NCBI GenBank assembly: GCA_900468285.1
Contig: UBTF01000014.1
Coordinates: 62,001 to 126,000, forward strand
From: Hyphomicrobiales bacterium
GTDB taxonomy: Bacteria > Pseudomonadota > Alphaproteobacteria > Rhizobiales > Rhizobiaceae
Reading direction: 5' to 3'
DNA: 64,000 nt
Part shown: in pieces, positions 45,892-53,970 of the stretch
Numbering within the stretch: the first letter of the stretch is position 1
Layout of the letters: each line of letters starts with the position of its first letter
Made by a program: the position numbers and the translations under genes
The notes under the pieces: generated by a model
Databases searched by the model: none
Told to the model about the DNA's origin: nothing
The model's input: the letters and a program-made list of their open reading frames with translations, nothing else

Positions 45892-46515
45892 ATGAAGACA
45901 GAAGATCAAGACGCAGGTTTCAGAATAGATTTCGTGGGCGGCGCCGTCGGCCACAGGCTACGCTCCGGTGAAGGACGCGGTCAGGCGCTTGCGAAGGCGG
46001 CAGGGCTGAAGGCTGGCAAAACCCCTGACATTGTTGACGCCACGGCGGGATTGGGACGCGATTCATTTCTGCTCGCGTCGCTCGGCTGCAACGTCACGCT
46101 CATCGAACGATCAAAGCCGATGTACGACATGTTGTCTGATGCGCTCACGCGCGCTTCACAGGAAAATGGAGTCTATGAGGAGATAGTTTCGCGAATGACA
46201 CTGCTTCACGGTGATTCTCGGGAGCTTATTCCGACACTTTCGCCTGAGGTCATTCTGATCGATCCCATGCACCCGCCACGGCAGAACACCGCATTGGTGA
46301 AGAAAGAGATGCGGGTTCTAAGGGAGCTGGTCGGCGCGGATCCCGACCAGGCTGAACTTATGGAAATTGCCCTTGCAAATGCGAAGAAACGCGTTGTACT
46401 CAAGTGGCCTTTGCGAGCCGAGCCAATGCCCGGCATACGCAAACCTTCCCATCAAATCCTGGGCAAGAGCACCCGGTTCGACGTCTTCATGATCATTGCC
46501 ACCGCTGATCCCTGA
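45892..46515 (+). CDS. rsmJ: RsmJ, 16S rRNA guanine-N2 methyltransferase
   Basis: A 207-residue SAM-dependent methyltransferase. PDIVDATAGLGRDSFLLASLGCNVTLIER is the SAM-binding motif, and VILIDPMHPPRQNTALVKKEMRVL and VVLKWPLRAEPMPGI the catalytic and family-specific parts. E. coli RsmJ methylates G1516 of 16S rRNA. The start at 45892, eight bases after the RluA stop, gives the usual length; an in-frame extension overlaps the RluA gene and lacks a site. It converges with the small gene at 46.5 kb by eight bases. Confidence 0.88.
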   Translation: MKTEDQDAGFRIDFVGGAVGHRLRSGEGRGQALAKAAGLKAGKTPDIVDATAGLGRDSFLLASLGCNVTLIERSKPMYDMLSDALTRASQENGVYEEIVSRMTLLHGDSRELIPTLSPEVILIDPMHPPRQNTALVKKEMRVLRELVGADPDQAELMEIALANAKKRVVLKWPLRAEPMPGIRKPSHQILGKSTRFDVFMIIATADP

Positions 46516-46523
46516 AGCACCAT

Positions 46524-46709
46524 TTACCGGAATGTTGCCTTGCGCTGAGCATTCATGAGCAACTCGTGGCGGGAAGCAAAGTCCCCAAACAGCGCTTTCA
46601 AGCGGCTTTCCTCGACCTTGTCCAGACGATAACGCTGGCAAAATTCCACAACGCTCAGGATAGGCTTGATCTCCGTCGCCTCTATTTCTTTGTTGTCTAT
46701 GATTTGCAT
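46524..46709 (-). CDS. Small conserved protein, possibly stress-regulated
   Basis: A 61-residue acidic/basic helical protein starting MQIIDNKEIEATEIKPIL, with VVEFCQRYRLDKVEESRLKALFG following. The start at 46709 has a strong AGGAGGG seven bases away; an ATG 13 codons upstream has none. There is no signal peptide or membrane segment. I do not recognise a named family, though the pattern seems conserved in rhizobia. A GGAAC-N18-TT element ends about 30 bases upstream, so it may be under the general stress sigma factor. Confidence 0.7.
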   Translation of the reverse strand: MQIIDNKEIEATEIKPILSVVEFCQRYRLDKVEESRLKALFGDFASRHELLMNAQRKATFR

Positions 46710-46739
46710 GGCACCCTCCTGCGATTTGCGACACTGCAA

Positions 46740-46764
46740 AACTCGCATGACGAGGAAAGGTTCC
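46740..46764 (-). promoter_or_regulatory. Candidate EcfG/RpoE2-type promoter for the 61-residue protein
   Basis: On the minus strand, GGAAC (46764-46760), 18 bases, then TT (46741-46740). This would place the start site about 20-25 bases before the ATG at 46709, an ideal short leader. The -10 side reads AGTT rather than the CGTT of the best matches. Confidence 0.45.
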
Positions 46765-46887
46765 TTGTGAATTCTGGGTCACATGTTTTCGCCCCGCACT
46801 CTTCAAGTTTTATTGATACCGCCGTGTCGAAACGAATTTTTCCAGCATGTGTTTTCGGTTGGCAATCAATCCATGGAAGGGAGACCA

Positions 46888-48117
46888 ATGCCTAGACCAC
46901 AGCGCCTGTTGACGACCACTGCATTTGCGATGTGCCTTTTCGTCCCGCTCGCATCTCTGGCCAATGCCCAGTCAGCGACTACGGCAGAAACGAAACAGCC
47001 GAACGCGCCCGATCAGAAACCGGCATTCAAGGAGCAGACACGAGCCGCTCAGCCGGAAAAAATGCCATCCTTGCAAAAGACTGTCGTCGCTGATGATCTA
47101 CCCCATCTCTGGTCGATGGAAATCCTGCCCGATGGTCGCCTTCTCGTGGCTGCTAAAGATGGGGCTATGCACATTATTGCGGATGGAAAAGCGGGTCCTG
47201 CGCTGGAAGGCGTCCCGGAAGTTTCATCCGACGGACAGGGCGGCTTGCTCGACATCGCCCTTGCGCCAGACTTCGAATCCTCAGGTAACATCTACTTTTC
47301 ATTCTCTGAGCCTCGCGATGGCGGCAACGGCACATCGGTCGCCTCAGCGAAGCTTGTGCAAAACGGCGATAAGGCCGTTCTGGAAGATACGCGCGTAATC
47401 TTCCGGCAGATGCCGACCTATGACGGCGACAAGCACTTTGGATCGCGCTTAGCATTCGGACCCGCGGGCGAGCTTTTCGTCACCGTTGGCGAGAGATCCG
47501 ATGCCGAGATGCGTGGGCAGTCGCAGGACACGGCGAGCGGGCTGGGCAAGGTTTTCCGCATCGACACTTCCGGCAAGCCCTTCGAAGGCAATCCCTTCGT
47601 CGGCAAGGACAACGCGCTACCAGAAATCTGGAGTTACGGCCATCGCAACATCCAGTCCGCGACGATCGATGGCGACGGAAGACTGTGGACCGTGGAACAC
47701 GGGCCAAAGGGCGGTGACGAGTTGAACCTTCCCAAGGCTGGCCTCAACTACGGCTGGCCGATCATCACCTACGGCATTGAATACAGTGGGGGAACGGTGG
47801 GCGAAGGCTTGACTGCCAAAGAGGGAATGGAACAACCCGTCTACTACTGGGACCCGGTGATTGGACCATCCGGCATGGCCTATTACAGTTCTGACGCTAT
47901 TCCCGAGTGGAAAGGGTCCCTCATCATCGGCGGCCTTGTTACGCAGGGGCTTGTGGTACTGAAGCTGGAAAATGACAAGGTGGTGTCAGAAGGGCGTCTT
48001 CCGCTTGAAGCTCGAATCCGCGATGTCAAGATCGACAAGGATGGTTCCGTATACGCCGTGACCGAAGAACGAGGCGGCGGAAAATCACAGATATTGAAGC
48101 TTAGCCCCGAAGCATAA
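46888..48117 (+). CDS. PQQ-dependent aldose sugar dehydrogenase-like protein
   Basis: A 409-residue secreted beta-propeller of the soluble glucose dehydrogenase/YliI type. The signal peptide ends near LASLANAQ, and a low-complexity stretch of about 40 residues follows. The propeller starts at LPHLWSMEILPDGRLLVAAKDG and includes GGLLDIALAPDF, HFGSRLAFGPAGELFVTVGER, YGHRNIQSATIDGDGRLWTVEHGPKGGDELN and GPSGMAYY. The His-Arg and Glu-His-Gly motifs bind PQQ and calcium in relatives. It oxidises aldoses in the periplasm if PQQ is supplied; no pqq genes are in the window. AAGGGAG precedes the ATG. Confidence 0.88.
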   Translation: MPRPQRLLTTTAFAMCLFVPLASLANAQSATTAETKQPNAPDQKPAFKEQTRAAQPEKMPSLQKTVVADDLPHLWSMEILPDGRLLVAAKDGAMHIIADGKAGPALEGVPEVSSDGQGGLLDIALAPDFESSGNIYFSFSEPRDGGNGTSVASAKLVQNGDKAVLEDTRVIFRQMPTYDGDKHFGSRLAFGPAGELFVTVGERSDAEMRGQSQDTASGLGKVFRIDTSGKPFEGNPFVGKDNALPEIWSYGHRNIQSATIDGDGRLWTVEHGPKGGDELNLPKAGLNYGWPIITYGIEYSGGTVGEGLTAKEGMEQPVYYWDPVIGPSGMAYYSSDAIPEWKGSLIIGGLVTQGLVVLKLENDKVVSEGRLPLEARIRDVKIDKDGSVYAVTEERGGGKSQILKLSPEA

Positions 48118-48128
48118 TTCTCCTTTTA

Positions 48129-48156
48129 AAGGATGCGGCTGCCAAGCCGCATCCTT
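48129..48156 (+). terminator. Hairpin after the sugar dehydrogenase gene
   Basis: AAGGATGCGGCT and AGCCGCATCCTT form a perfect 12-bp stem around a GCCA loop, 12 bases after the stop. The following T run is short (TTCAGC), so termination is likely but not textbook. Confidence 0.65.
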
Positions 48157-48168
48157 CAGCGCATGATG

Positions 48169-48193
48169 GGAACTGACATAGGGCGGGCGCATT
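48169..48193 (+). promoter_or_regulatory. Candidate EcfG/RpoE2-type promoter for topoisomerase IB
   Basis: GGAAC (48169-48173), 18 bases, then TT (48192-48193). The start site would fall near 48200, about 25 bases before the topoisomerase ATG at 48225. It lies directly after the hairpin that ends the upstream gene. Confidence 0.5.
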
Positions 48194-48224
48194 ATTCCTC
48201 ACAGCGTGAGGAGCATCCAAAAGC

Positions 48225-49241
48225 ATGAACCAGCTTCCAATTCGTCTCTTGAAGAAAATCGGGTTGACCTATGTCAGCGATCAGGAGCCAGGCATATCGC
48301 GTGAGCGGCGCGGAAAAGGCTTTTCGTACCGGCTGCCAGATGGCGCGCTGCTTTCGGACAAGGTGGAAATCACCCGCCTGAAATCCCTTGGCGTGCCCCC
48401 AGCCTACGAAAAAGTCTGGATCTGCATAGACCCAAATGGCCACCTTCAGGCAACCGGCTACGACGCACGTGGCCGCAAGCAATACCGCTATCATCCTGAT
48501 TGGCACACGCTCAGAGGTGAGACCAAGTTTTACCAACTGAAGACGTTTGGCGAGGCGCTGCCTGCAATAAGACGCCGGGCTGCAAATGATATTGCAAAGC
48601 AGGTTCATGGTGAGAAGGTCACGCTTGCGGCGCTCGTTCTCCTGCTTGATGCAGCCTATTTGAGAGTAGGCAACAAGACCTATCTCGAAACCAATGGCAC
48701 TTACGGGGCAACGACGTTGCTGAAGAAGCACATCTCCTTCGGCGAAACGATAGAGCTGAGATTTGCGGCGAAGGGCGGCCAGCGGGTAAAGCGGAAACTG
48801 AGACATCCACGCCTCCAACGCATTCTGGAAAACATCGCGGATCTTCCGGGAAAGCAGCTCTTTGTCTGGCAGGATGAAAAGGGACTTGTTCATCCAATCG
48901 ATTCCAGTGCACTCAACGCCTATATTTCAGAGGTCGCAGGCGAAGGCATTTCCGCCAAGACCTTCAGGACATGGGGCGGCACGCTGGCAGCTTTCGGCAA
49001 CGCAAGCCGCGCGCTTGCGGCGGATGAGAAGCCGACCATGAAGGGAATGTGTGTGGCGGCTGCCGAAGAACTGTCCAATACCCCAGCAATTTGCAGGAAA
49101 AGCTATGTGCACCCAAGCGTTCTTGATCTGGCAGCCGACGAAAAGGCCGTGCGCAGGCTGCAAAAAATAATGGCGGCGGAACAGAGAAACATAGCGGGTC
49201 TGCGCATGGATGAGCGCAGATTGCTTGAATTCCTGCCCTGA
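48225..49241 (+). CDS. Type IB DNA topoisomerase
   Basis: A 338-residue poxvirus/eukaryote-like topoisomerase that relaxes supercoils by a 3'-phosphotyrosine intermediate. GISRERRGKGFSYRLPDG and PPAYEKVWICIDPNGHLQATGYDARGRKQYRYHPDW form the N-terminal part. AAYLRVGNKTYLETNGTYGATTLLKKH, KTFRTWGGTLAAF and CRKSYVHP (nucleophile Tyr294) carry the catalytic core. The Arg and Lys residues of the core look intact. In several alphaproteobacteria this gene belongs to the general stress regulon, which fits the GGAAC element upstream. It converges with the next gene by one base. Confidence 0.93.
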   Translation: MNQLPIRLLKKIGLTYVSDQEPGISRERRGKGFSYRLPDGALLSDKVEITRLKSLGVPPAYEKVWICIDPNGHLQATGYDARGRKQYRYHPDWHTLRGETKFYQLKTFGEALPAIRRRAANDIAKQVHGEKVTLAALVLLLDAAYLRVGNKTYLETNGTYGATTLLKKHISFGETIELRFAAKGGQRVKRKLRHPRLQRILENIADLPGKQLFVWQDEKGLVHPIDSSALNAYISEVAGEGISAKTFRTWGGTLAAFGNASRALAADEKPTMKGMCVAAAEELSNTPAICRKSYVHPSVLDLAADEKAVRRLQKIMAAEQRNIAGLRMDERRLLEFLP

Positions 49242-49242
49242 A

Positions 49243-49848
49243 TTACCTCATCGCAGCGTCGATGATCGTTCTCGCGGGCTCAACAATTTCATAGGTACAG
49301 GCAAAGGTGGCTTGGGCCACACCAAACGTCTCGCCTTCATCCGTTTGCAACTGAACGATCGCATCGCCTGGCAGCGCGACCGCAGTGTCGCCCGAGGGAG
49401 CCTTGAAATTGAAGGGCCCTGCCGCCTCAGTGACGATGAAATAGGTCATCTCGGGGCCGTCAGGTTTGAACGCCCTGTAACCGGCTGCGTCCTCAGCGGT
49501 AAGTGGTTCACCATAGCGATCCCGAAAAACGCGAGCCTTCACCAGGCTTTCCTCATTACCCGTTTCTTCGCAGCGATTTCTGACAACCCAGTCGCCAATT
49601 TCAGCTGGCTTGGATCGGGTTTCTACGCCCTGCCCCTTTATGAAGGTGATGACGATCTCACCTGGAGAAGCAGGGCGAGCATCAACCTCCCTGGTTTTTC
49701 TGGCGATGCCTGTCGTACCCCGATGTTTCGCCTGCGCCATAAGGGCGATTTGATCACGCCGTGGCAACTCATCGAAGGCGGATGCAGCCCCGCAAGAAAA
49801 GATCAGGACTGAAAGCAAAAGCGCCAGAACACGAGACAAAGGGGCCAT
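49243..49848 (-). CDS. Secreted protein of unknown function
   Basis: A 201-residue protein whose N-terminus MAPLSRVLALLLSVLIFSCGAASAF is a signal peptide; cleavage near ASA is likelier than lipidation. I do not recognise a family. The mature part shows two Cys (VVRNRCEETGNEE and ATFACTYEIV) that could form a disulphide, and a beta-rich pattern near the end. The start at 49848 is chosen for the signal peptide; a longer frame exists upstream. It is divergent from eptA by 318 bases and is not otherwise linked to it. Confidence 0.7.
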   Translation of the reverse strand: MAPLSRVLALLLSVLIFSCGAASAFDELPRRDQIALMAQAKHRGTTGIARKTREVDARPASPGEIVITFIKGQGVETRSKPAEIGDWVVRNRCEETGNEESLVKARVFRDRYGEPLTAEDAAGYRAFKPDGPEMTYFIVTEAAGPFNFKAPSGDTAVALPGDAIVQLQTDEGETFGVAQATFACTYEIVEPARTIIDAAMR

Positions 49849-50166
49849 CTGATTTCCAATCCATCGAACACGAGGCAGGTCATGGATATGCGACCCGGCG
49901 AAGGAAAAATCGGGGCGACTCTGCCGCGCATTTTTCTCTTCACGCATGTGTGAACTAACCAGATATAGGCCCTGAGAAAAACCACGCGTTCTGAAGGGTG
50001 GATTTTAACAGCCAGCCCTGTGCACATTTATTCGGCATCGCCAGACGATGCGGCCGAGCGTTCAGTTTCATGTCAGCTAGATGACACATCCCCGCATCGA
50101 GATGTTATCGACGCGCAGCTTTCTGAAAGCCGCGCCTCCGTGAGCTTGCATGGCGGAAAGAAGACA
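49849..50166. other. Divergent region upstream of eptA
   Basis: These 318 bases separate a secreted unknown protein from eptA. The eptA frame is open upstream to 50020, but those codons lack a ribosome site and look non-coding. An inverted repeat TGTCA-6-TGACA lies at 50071-50086, about 80 bases before the eptA ATG. No clear promoter boxes are visible by eye. Confidence 0.5.
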
Positions 50167-51828
50167 ATGGCACTACAAATTCAGACAATCAGAGGTGGGC
50201 ATAGCGACATTAGAAGACCGACAATTGGCAGCGTGCCGCTCAGTATTGTCACCGCTCTCTATCTGCTGTTTTTCACCAACCACACGTTCTGGACAAAGGT
50301 TCACACCTATCTGTCCGCATATCCCGTCGCGATCTACGGACTCTATATCGCCATGAGCGCAGCCTTTGCTGCTGTCTTCATCTTCTTTTCCGCAAAATAC
50401 ATAACGAAACCCGTGTTTTCTGTTCTGATCATCATCGCCGCCGTTTCGTCCTGGTTCATGGATCGTTTTGGCGCAATCATCGACAGCGACATGGTTCGCA
50501 ATGCCTTTGAGACAACGAACGCCGAAGCAGGTAATCTGATGACAGCAGGCTTTGCCCTCCATCTGGTATTGTTTGCCGGAATACCGATTGCCCTGCTCGC
50601 TTTCGTGCGCATCGACCACCGGCCCATCCTTGGCAAAGTTTTGTGGAATACGCTGGCCATTCTGGCATGTCTTTCCGTGGTCGCAGCGGTGGCTGCGGCA
50701 AATTCCAAGACATTCACAACCGCTGTGCGCCAGCACAAGGATATCGTCAAAACCCTCAATCCGTTGACGCCGATTTCGTCGACGATCCACTATTTCTCCC
50801 AGGCAGACAAGGAAGCGAAACTCACGGTTTCACCGACCGGACAGGATGCCAAAGTGGTGCCTGCGCTGGGCGGCGTCACCAAGCCACGCATCACCATCAT
50901 CGTCGCAGGAGAGACGGCTCGGGCCGCAAACTTCTCGCTGAATGGGTATGGGCGCGAGACAAATCCCGAGCTCAAGAAACGGAATGTCATCTATTTCCCG
51001 AACACGGTCAGCTGTGGCACCGCGACCGCAATTTCCATACCCTGCATGTTTTCCCGTTTTCCGCGCTCGGAGTACAGCCATAGCAAGGCGCTATCGAACG
51101 AAAATGTCCTCGATGTTCTCGTTCATGCTGGCGTAGACGCACGCTGGTGGGACAACAACACAGGCAGCAAGAACGTCGCCGACCGCATCCCTTATTTCGA
51201 CCTGACCGCTGCGCTTGATCCAAAGTTCTGTCCGACAGGCGAATGCCGCGACGACATATTTCTGGATCGGCTCGACAGCTGGCTCGATAATGTGACCAAG
51301 GACAGCGTCATCGTTCTGCATCAGATGGGAAGCCACGGGCCGACCTATCATCTGCGCTATACAGACGAGTTCCGCCAGTTCAAGCCCGATTGCCAGACCG
51401 CAGAGCTTCCCGATTGCAAGGACAATGAAATCGTCAATGCCTACGACAACACCCTGCTCTACACGGACCACTTTCTTTCAAGCGTCATCGACAAGCTGAA
51501 AGCCCGCTCCAACCGGCTTGCCACGGGCTTGATCTACGCGTCCGACCACGGTGAATCGCTGGGTGAAAACGGGCTTTACCTGCATGGAGCGCCATATATT
51601 CTCGCGCCACCGGAACAGACACATGTCCCCTTCATCGTGTGGGTCGATGATGACTTTGCAAAGTCCATGGGGCTGGACACCAGTTGCCTTTCCAAGGAAG
51701 CACAGGCTGGCGGAAAATCTCATGACAATTTCTTTCACAGCATTCTGGGCATGATGAACATTTCGACTTCGGTCTATAAACCGTCACTCGATGTCTTCAG
51801 CGCATGCACCCACCGTCCGACGGCGTGA
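50167..51828 (+). CDS. eptA: EptA-type lipid A phosphoethanolamine transferase
   Basis: A 553-residue inner-membrane enzyme with five N-terminal membrane segments and a periplasmic sulfatase-type domain (about residues 225-553). The nucleophile Thr250 lies in GETARAANFSLNGYGRETN. Metal ligands appear in LHQMGSHGPTYHLRY and YASDHGESLGENGLYLHGAP. Relatives add phosphoethanolamine to lipid A and lower affinity for cationic peptides such as polymyxin; the acceptor in this organism is not shown. GGAAAGAAG precedes the ATG at 50167. A response regulator and kinase of the PmrAB type follow on the same strand. Confidence 0.9.
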   Translation: MALQIQTIRGGHSDIRRPTIGSVPLSIVTALYLLFFTNHTFWTKVHTYLSAYPVAIYGLYIAMSAAFAAVFIFFSAKYITKPVFSVLIIIAAVSSWFMDRFGAIIDSDMVRNAFETTNAEAGNLMTAGFALHLVLFAGIPIALLAFVRIDHRPILGKVLWNTLAILACLSVVAAVAAANSKTFTTAVRQHKDIVKTLNPLTPISSTIHYFSQADKEAKLTVSPTGQDAKVVPALGGVTKPRITIIVAGETARAANFSLNGYGRETNPELKKRNVIYFPNTVSCGTATAISIPCMFSRFPRSEYSHSKALSNENVLDVLVHAGVDARWWDNNTGSKNVADRIPYFDLTAALDPKFCPTGECRDDIFLDRLDSWLDNVTKDSVIVLHQMGSHGPTYHLRYTDEFRQFKPDCQTAELPDCKDNEIVNAYDNTLLYTDHFLSSVIDKLKARSNRLATGLIYASDHGESLGENGLYLHGAPYILAPPEQTHVPFIVWVDDDFAKSMGLDTSCLSKEAQAGGKSHDNFFHSILGMMNISTSVYKPSLDVFSACTHRPTA

Positions 51829-51911
51829 AAGGCGGACCGCTTGACGGGACGAGAGGCACAGCATACGCACTAACCATGCCCGTCTCAGTCCGGGCTGGAA
51901 GCGAGGTATGC

Positions 51912-52565
51912 TTGCGGGTTCTGCTTGTCGAAGATGATGGGGTTTTGGGCGAAGCTCTTCGCGACCATGTGGCAGCGGCAGGACACGCTGTGGACTGGTT
52001 CAAGACGGTATCGGACTCCATCGCTGCGACGCAGACCGTCGATTACGGCCTTATACTGCTGGACCTAAGGCTGCCGGATGGAGAAGGTCTCACGCTGCTG
52101 CGCGGCTTGCGGAAACGCAACGATCCTACGCCGGTTATCATTCTGACCGCGCATGATCAGGTTTCGGACCGTATCGAAGGCCTGAATGCGGGCGCGGATG
52201 ACTATCTGGTCAAGCCCTTCAATCTGGGAGAGCTGACGGCCCGTATGCTGGCGGTTTCACGCCGCTATGAGGGCCGCTCGGCACCCGTGGTCATATTGCC
52301 GGGAATAGAAATCAACCAGGTGGCACGCAACATCACTGTCAACGGCACGGCCCTGACGCTTAGCGCCAGAGAGTGGGCTGTTCTGGAAAAGCTGGTAGAA
52401 CGCCCGGGCGCGGTCGTATCCAAGGCACAGTTGCACGAAACGCTCTACGAGTTCGGCGCGGAAATAGAAAGCAACACGGTGGAAGTCTATGTCAGCCGGT
52501 TGCGCAAGAAAATCGGTGCGGACCGCGTCGAGACCGTCCGGGGCCTCGGCTACACCATCAGGTAA
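51912..52565 (+). CDS. OmpR-family response regulator, PmrA/BasR-like
   Basis: A 217-residue regulator. The receiver has Asp8/Asp9 in RVLLVEDDG, phospho-acceptor Asp51 in LILLDLRLPDG and Lys101 in DDYLVKPFNLG. The C-terminal winged helix shows LTLSAREWAVLEKLVERPGAVVSKAQL and SNTVEVYVSRLRKKIGADRVETVRGLGYTIR. The start is set to TTG at 51912, five bases after GAGG, giving the normal length; longer in-frame starts overlap eptA. With the kinase six bases downstream it probably controls eptA. Confidence 0.88.
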   Translation: MRVLLVEDDGVLGEALRDHVAAAGHAVDWFKTVSDSIAATQTVDYGLILLDLRLPDGEGLTLLRGLRKRNDPTPVIILTAHDQVSDRIEGLNAGADDYLVKPFNLGELTARMLAVSRRYEGRSAPVVILPGIEINQVARNITVNGTALTLSAREWAVLEKLVERPGAVVSKAQLHETLYEFGAEIESNTVEVYVSRLRKKIGADRVETVRGLGYTIR

Positions 52566-52570
52566 GTCAC

Positions 52571-53899
52571 ATGAAACGAAGTGAAAGCATGACACGCCGC
52601 ATGGTGATCGCTCTGACAAGCGTTGTCGCGCTGTCATGGCTTATCGCATCATCGCTTGGCATCATGGTCATGCAGGACGAATTCGCTGAAATCTTCGACA
52701 GCGGGGTGCAGGAAACGGCCGACCGGCTGCTGCCGCTGATTGCGGACGATTTGAAGGAGCGCAGCCCGGAAGCGGAACGTCATCTGGTCCAGCCAGCAAG
52801 CGGTACGGAGTATCTTACCTATCAACTGCGAGACCGCGAAGGCGAGGTCGTCCTTCGATCCCACGACAGCGATGCTGAACCATTCGACGTCCCGCTGGCG
52901 CCGGGCTTTGCCGATACCGATACTCAAAGGATCTACACCGTTGTCACCGCAGATGGTAATCTCTACCTGCAAATGGCAGACGCCTTTGCCAATCGCCGCG
53001 AGGCCATTGTTGAAGCGGGCACAGCACTGATCCTGCCGCTGTTGCTGCTCATACCGGCAAGCATGATCGCCGTCATTCTGGTTGTCAGACGCACCCTCGC
53101 CCCGGTTCAGTCGCTGCGCGATGAAATCGGCACCAAGGACAGCGGAAACATGGTTCCGGTGGATGACACGCACCTACCAGCCGAGCTGCACCCGATTGCC
53201 CGATCCGTCAATCTGCTTCTTGAACGACTGCGAGCAGCCCTTGAATCCGAGCGAGCCTTTGCCTCCAATAGTGCCCATGAGTTGAGAACACCCATTGCCG
53301 GTGCCCTCGCACAGGCACAGCGTTTGCAGGCCGATATTCCGGCGGAATTCGCTCCAAGGGTGGGCCAGATCGAGCGATCGCTTTCTCATCTCGCTCAACT
53401 TGCCGAAAAGCTTCTCCAGATGTCTCGTGCAGAAGCCGGGATCGGTGCATCGGAGACGGATGTTGACCTTTTGCCCGTCGTGGAACTTGTGGTGGAAGAC
53501 ATTGGCCGCTCAGATATCGGGGAAAAACGAATCCAGTTTCATCTCTCGCCTGAGGGAAGTCTGCACGGCAGGGTCAACCCGGATGCCTATGGCATTGTGG
53601 TTCGCAACCTCCTCGAAAACGCGCTCGTCCACAGCCCGAAAGGCAGCCTTGTCGATGTGTACATCGATGAGGACAATGGGTTACGGGTCGTCAACGCCGG
53701 CGCAATTGTCGAAAAGTCGCTTCTACCCAAACTGACAACGCGCTTTACCCGCGGTGCAACTGAGGCAACGGGCTCCGGCCTGGGATTGGCAATCGTTCAC
53801 AATCTGGTCGAACAGATGGGCGGCTCGCTTGGACTTTCCTCGCCGGCGAGTGGCCGGGAAGATGGGTTTGAAGCAAGAATCGCTTTGCCCGAAAGATAA
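52571..53899 (+). CDS. Sensor histidine kinase, PmrB/QseC-like
   Basis: A 442-residue membrane sensor. Membrane segments lie at about 11-33 and 151-173, flanking a periplasmic sensor of about 115 residues. A HAMP-like linker and HisKA with SNSAHELRTPIAG (His236) follow, then an ATPase domain with VVRNLLENALVHS and ATGSGLGLAIVHNLVEQMGG. The sensor loop is acidic in places (DDLKERSPEAER, SHDSDAEPF), as in kinases that sense metals or cationic peptides, but the signal is not proven. It follows its response regulator by five bases. Confidence 0.88.
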   Translation: MKRSESMTRRMVIALTSVVALSWLIASSLGIMVMQDEFAEIFDSGVQETADRLLPLIADDLKERSPEAERHLVQPASGTEYLTYQLRDREGEVVLRSHDSDAEPFDVPLAPGFADTDTQRIYTVVTADGNLYLQMADAFANRREAIVEAGTALILPLLLLIPASMIAVILVVRRTLAPVQSLRDEIGTKDSGNMVPVDDTHLPAELHPIARSVNLLLERLRAALESERAFASNSAHELRTPIAGALAQAQRLQADIPAEFAPRVGQIERSLSHLAQLAEKLLQMSRAEAGIGASETDVDLLPVVELVVEDIGRSDIGEKRIQFHLSPEGSLHGRVNPDAYGIVVRNLLENALVHSPKGSLVDVYIDEDNGLRVVNAGAIVEKSLLPKLTTRFTRGATEATGSGLGLAIVHNLVEQMGGSLGLSSPASGREDGFEARIALPER

Positions 53900-53970
53900 A
53901 GGCGGGCAAAACACATATGAAAGCCAATTCCCAAATTGCTTTCATAAAGGCCGCATTCTATCAGCGTTAG

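Noticed and set aside
50020..50166. Extended N-terminus of EptA from the ATG at 50020
   Set aside because: The added 49 residues are not membrane-like, have no ribosome site, and EptA proteins start just before the first membrane segment, as with 50167.
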